From: Vespa crabro
Taxonomy: Eukaryota > Arthropoda > Insecta > Hymenoptera > Vespidae
DNA length: 64,000 bases
Direction of reading: 5' to 3'
NCBI RefSeq assembly: GCF_910589235.1
Contig: NC_060959.1
Span: forward strand, 7,986,616 to 8,050,615
This document shows, piece by piece, positions 63,806-64,000 of the stretch (the stretch's first letter is position 1; every line of letters starts with the position of its first letter). The notes under the pieces are model-generated. The model worked only from the letters and a program-made list of their open reading frames with translations. It did not search any database and had not been told where the DNA came from. The position numbers were made by a program, and so were the translations under genes.

Positions 63806-64000
63806 CTCTTCTTTGTTTCGTGCTTCAACCTAATTGATTATCACTCTAAAACTGTAACGACAAAATTTGATTCCAAATTCTAAGATATGAAAGATAAAAT
63901 CCTTACACAACCCTAATTTATCTGAAAAATATTAATTATTATTAAAACAGAAATTGATTATTACATTTTCGAAAGATATCTATTGGCTAAACGTAAAAAA

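Overview
This 64 kb window is AT-rich animal nuclear DNA from an insect, most likely a hymenopteran. The genes have many short GT-AG introns (mostly 60-150 bp). The gene content is insect-like: a CLIP-type serine protease homologue, a Medea/Smad4, an eclair-type p24 and a single KChIP. Simple repeats (TTC, GA, TA, CA, ATT) are abundant. The species assignment is inference; gene families were recognised from residues spelled out by spliced exons, not from a database search.

Layout. 1-6.4 kb: the 5' half of RBM17/SPF45 (-), then REXO2 (+) from a shared 0.4 kb upstream region, then a ten-exon catalytically dead serine protease homologue (-). 6.4-15.7 kb: a gene-poor, repeat-rich spacer. 15.7-19.7 kb: a KChIP-type EF-hand gene (-) with an uncertain N-terminus. 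21.2-24.3 kb: an unrecognised SAP-like, polyQ, Asn/Ser-rich protein (+). 26.8-27.6 kb: mitochondrial ribosomal protein mS26 (+). 31.6-35.2 kb: Smad4/Medea (-). 37.0-37.9 kb: p24/eclair (-), divergent from the ATP synthase epsilon subunit (+, 38.5-39.0 kb). 39.4-42.0 kb: NELF-C/D (TH1, -), divergent from a WRN-like exonuclease (+, 42.8-44.0 kb). That gene is followed only 89 nt later by a single-exon octanoyltransferase LIPT2 (+). 45.4-56.2 kb: the autophagy tether EPG5 (-, 29 coding exons, 2562 aa).

56.4-64 kb is accessory DNA: a candidate two-exon gene start, a dead mariner element, and a roughly 4.5 kb composite, GC-richer, non-coding repeat. The repeat has TATA-box-like modules, repeated hairpins and an exact 180-bp tandem end. 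It is followed by a duplicated segment whose two copies are separated by a 133-bp TA-flanked MITE, and by a heat-shock-like promoter facing off the right edge.

The genes do not form one pathway. Several are mitochondrial (REXO2 presequence, mS26, ATP synthase epsilon, LIPT2), two act in transcription (Medea, NELF-C/D), two in endomembrane/autophagy traffic (eclair, EPG5), and one in splicing (RBM17). Divergent pairs share promoter-sized gaps. Exon junctions below were chosen so that reading frames are continuous and GT/AG is kept; the coding totals are divisible by three in every complete model.
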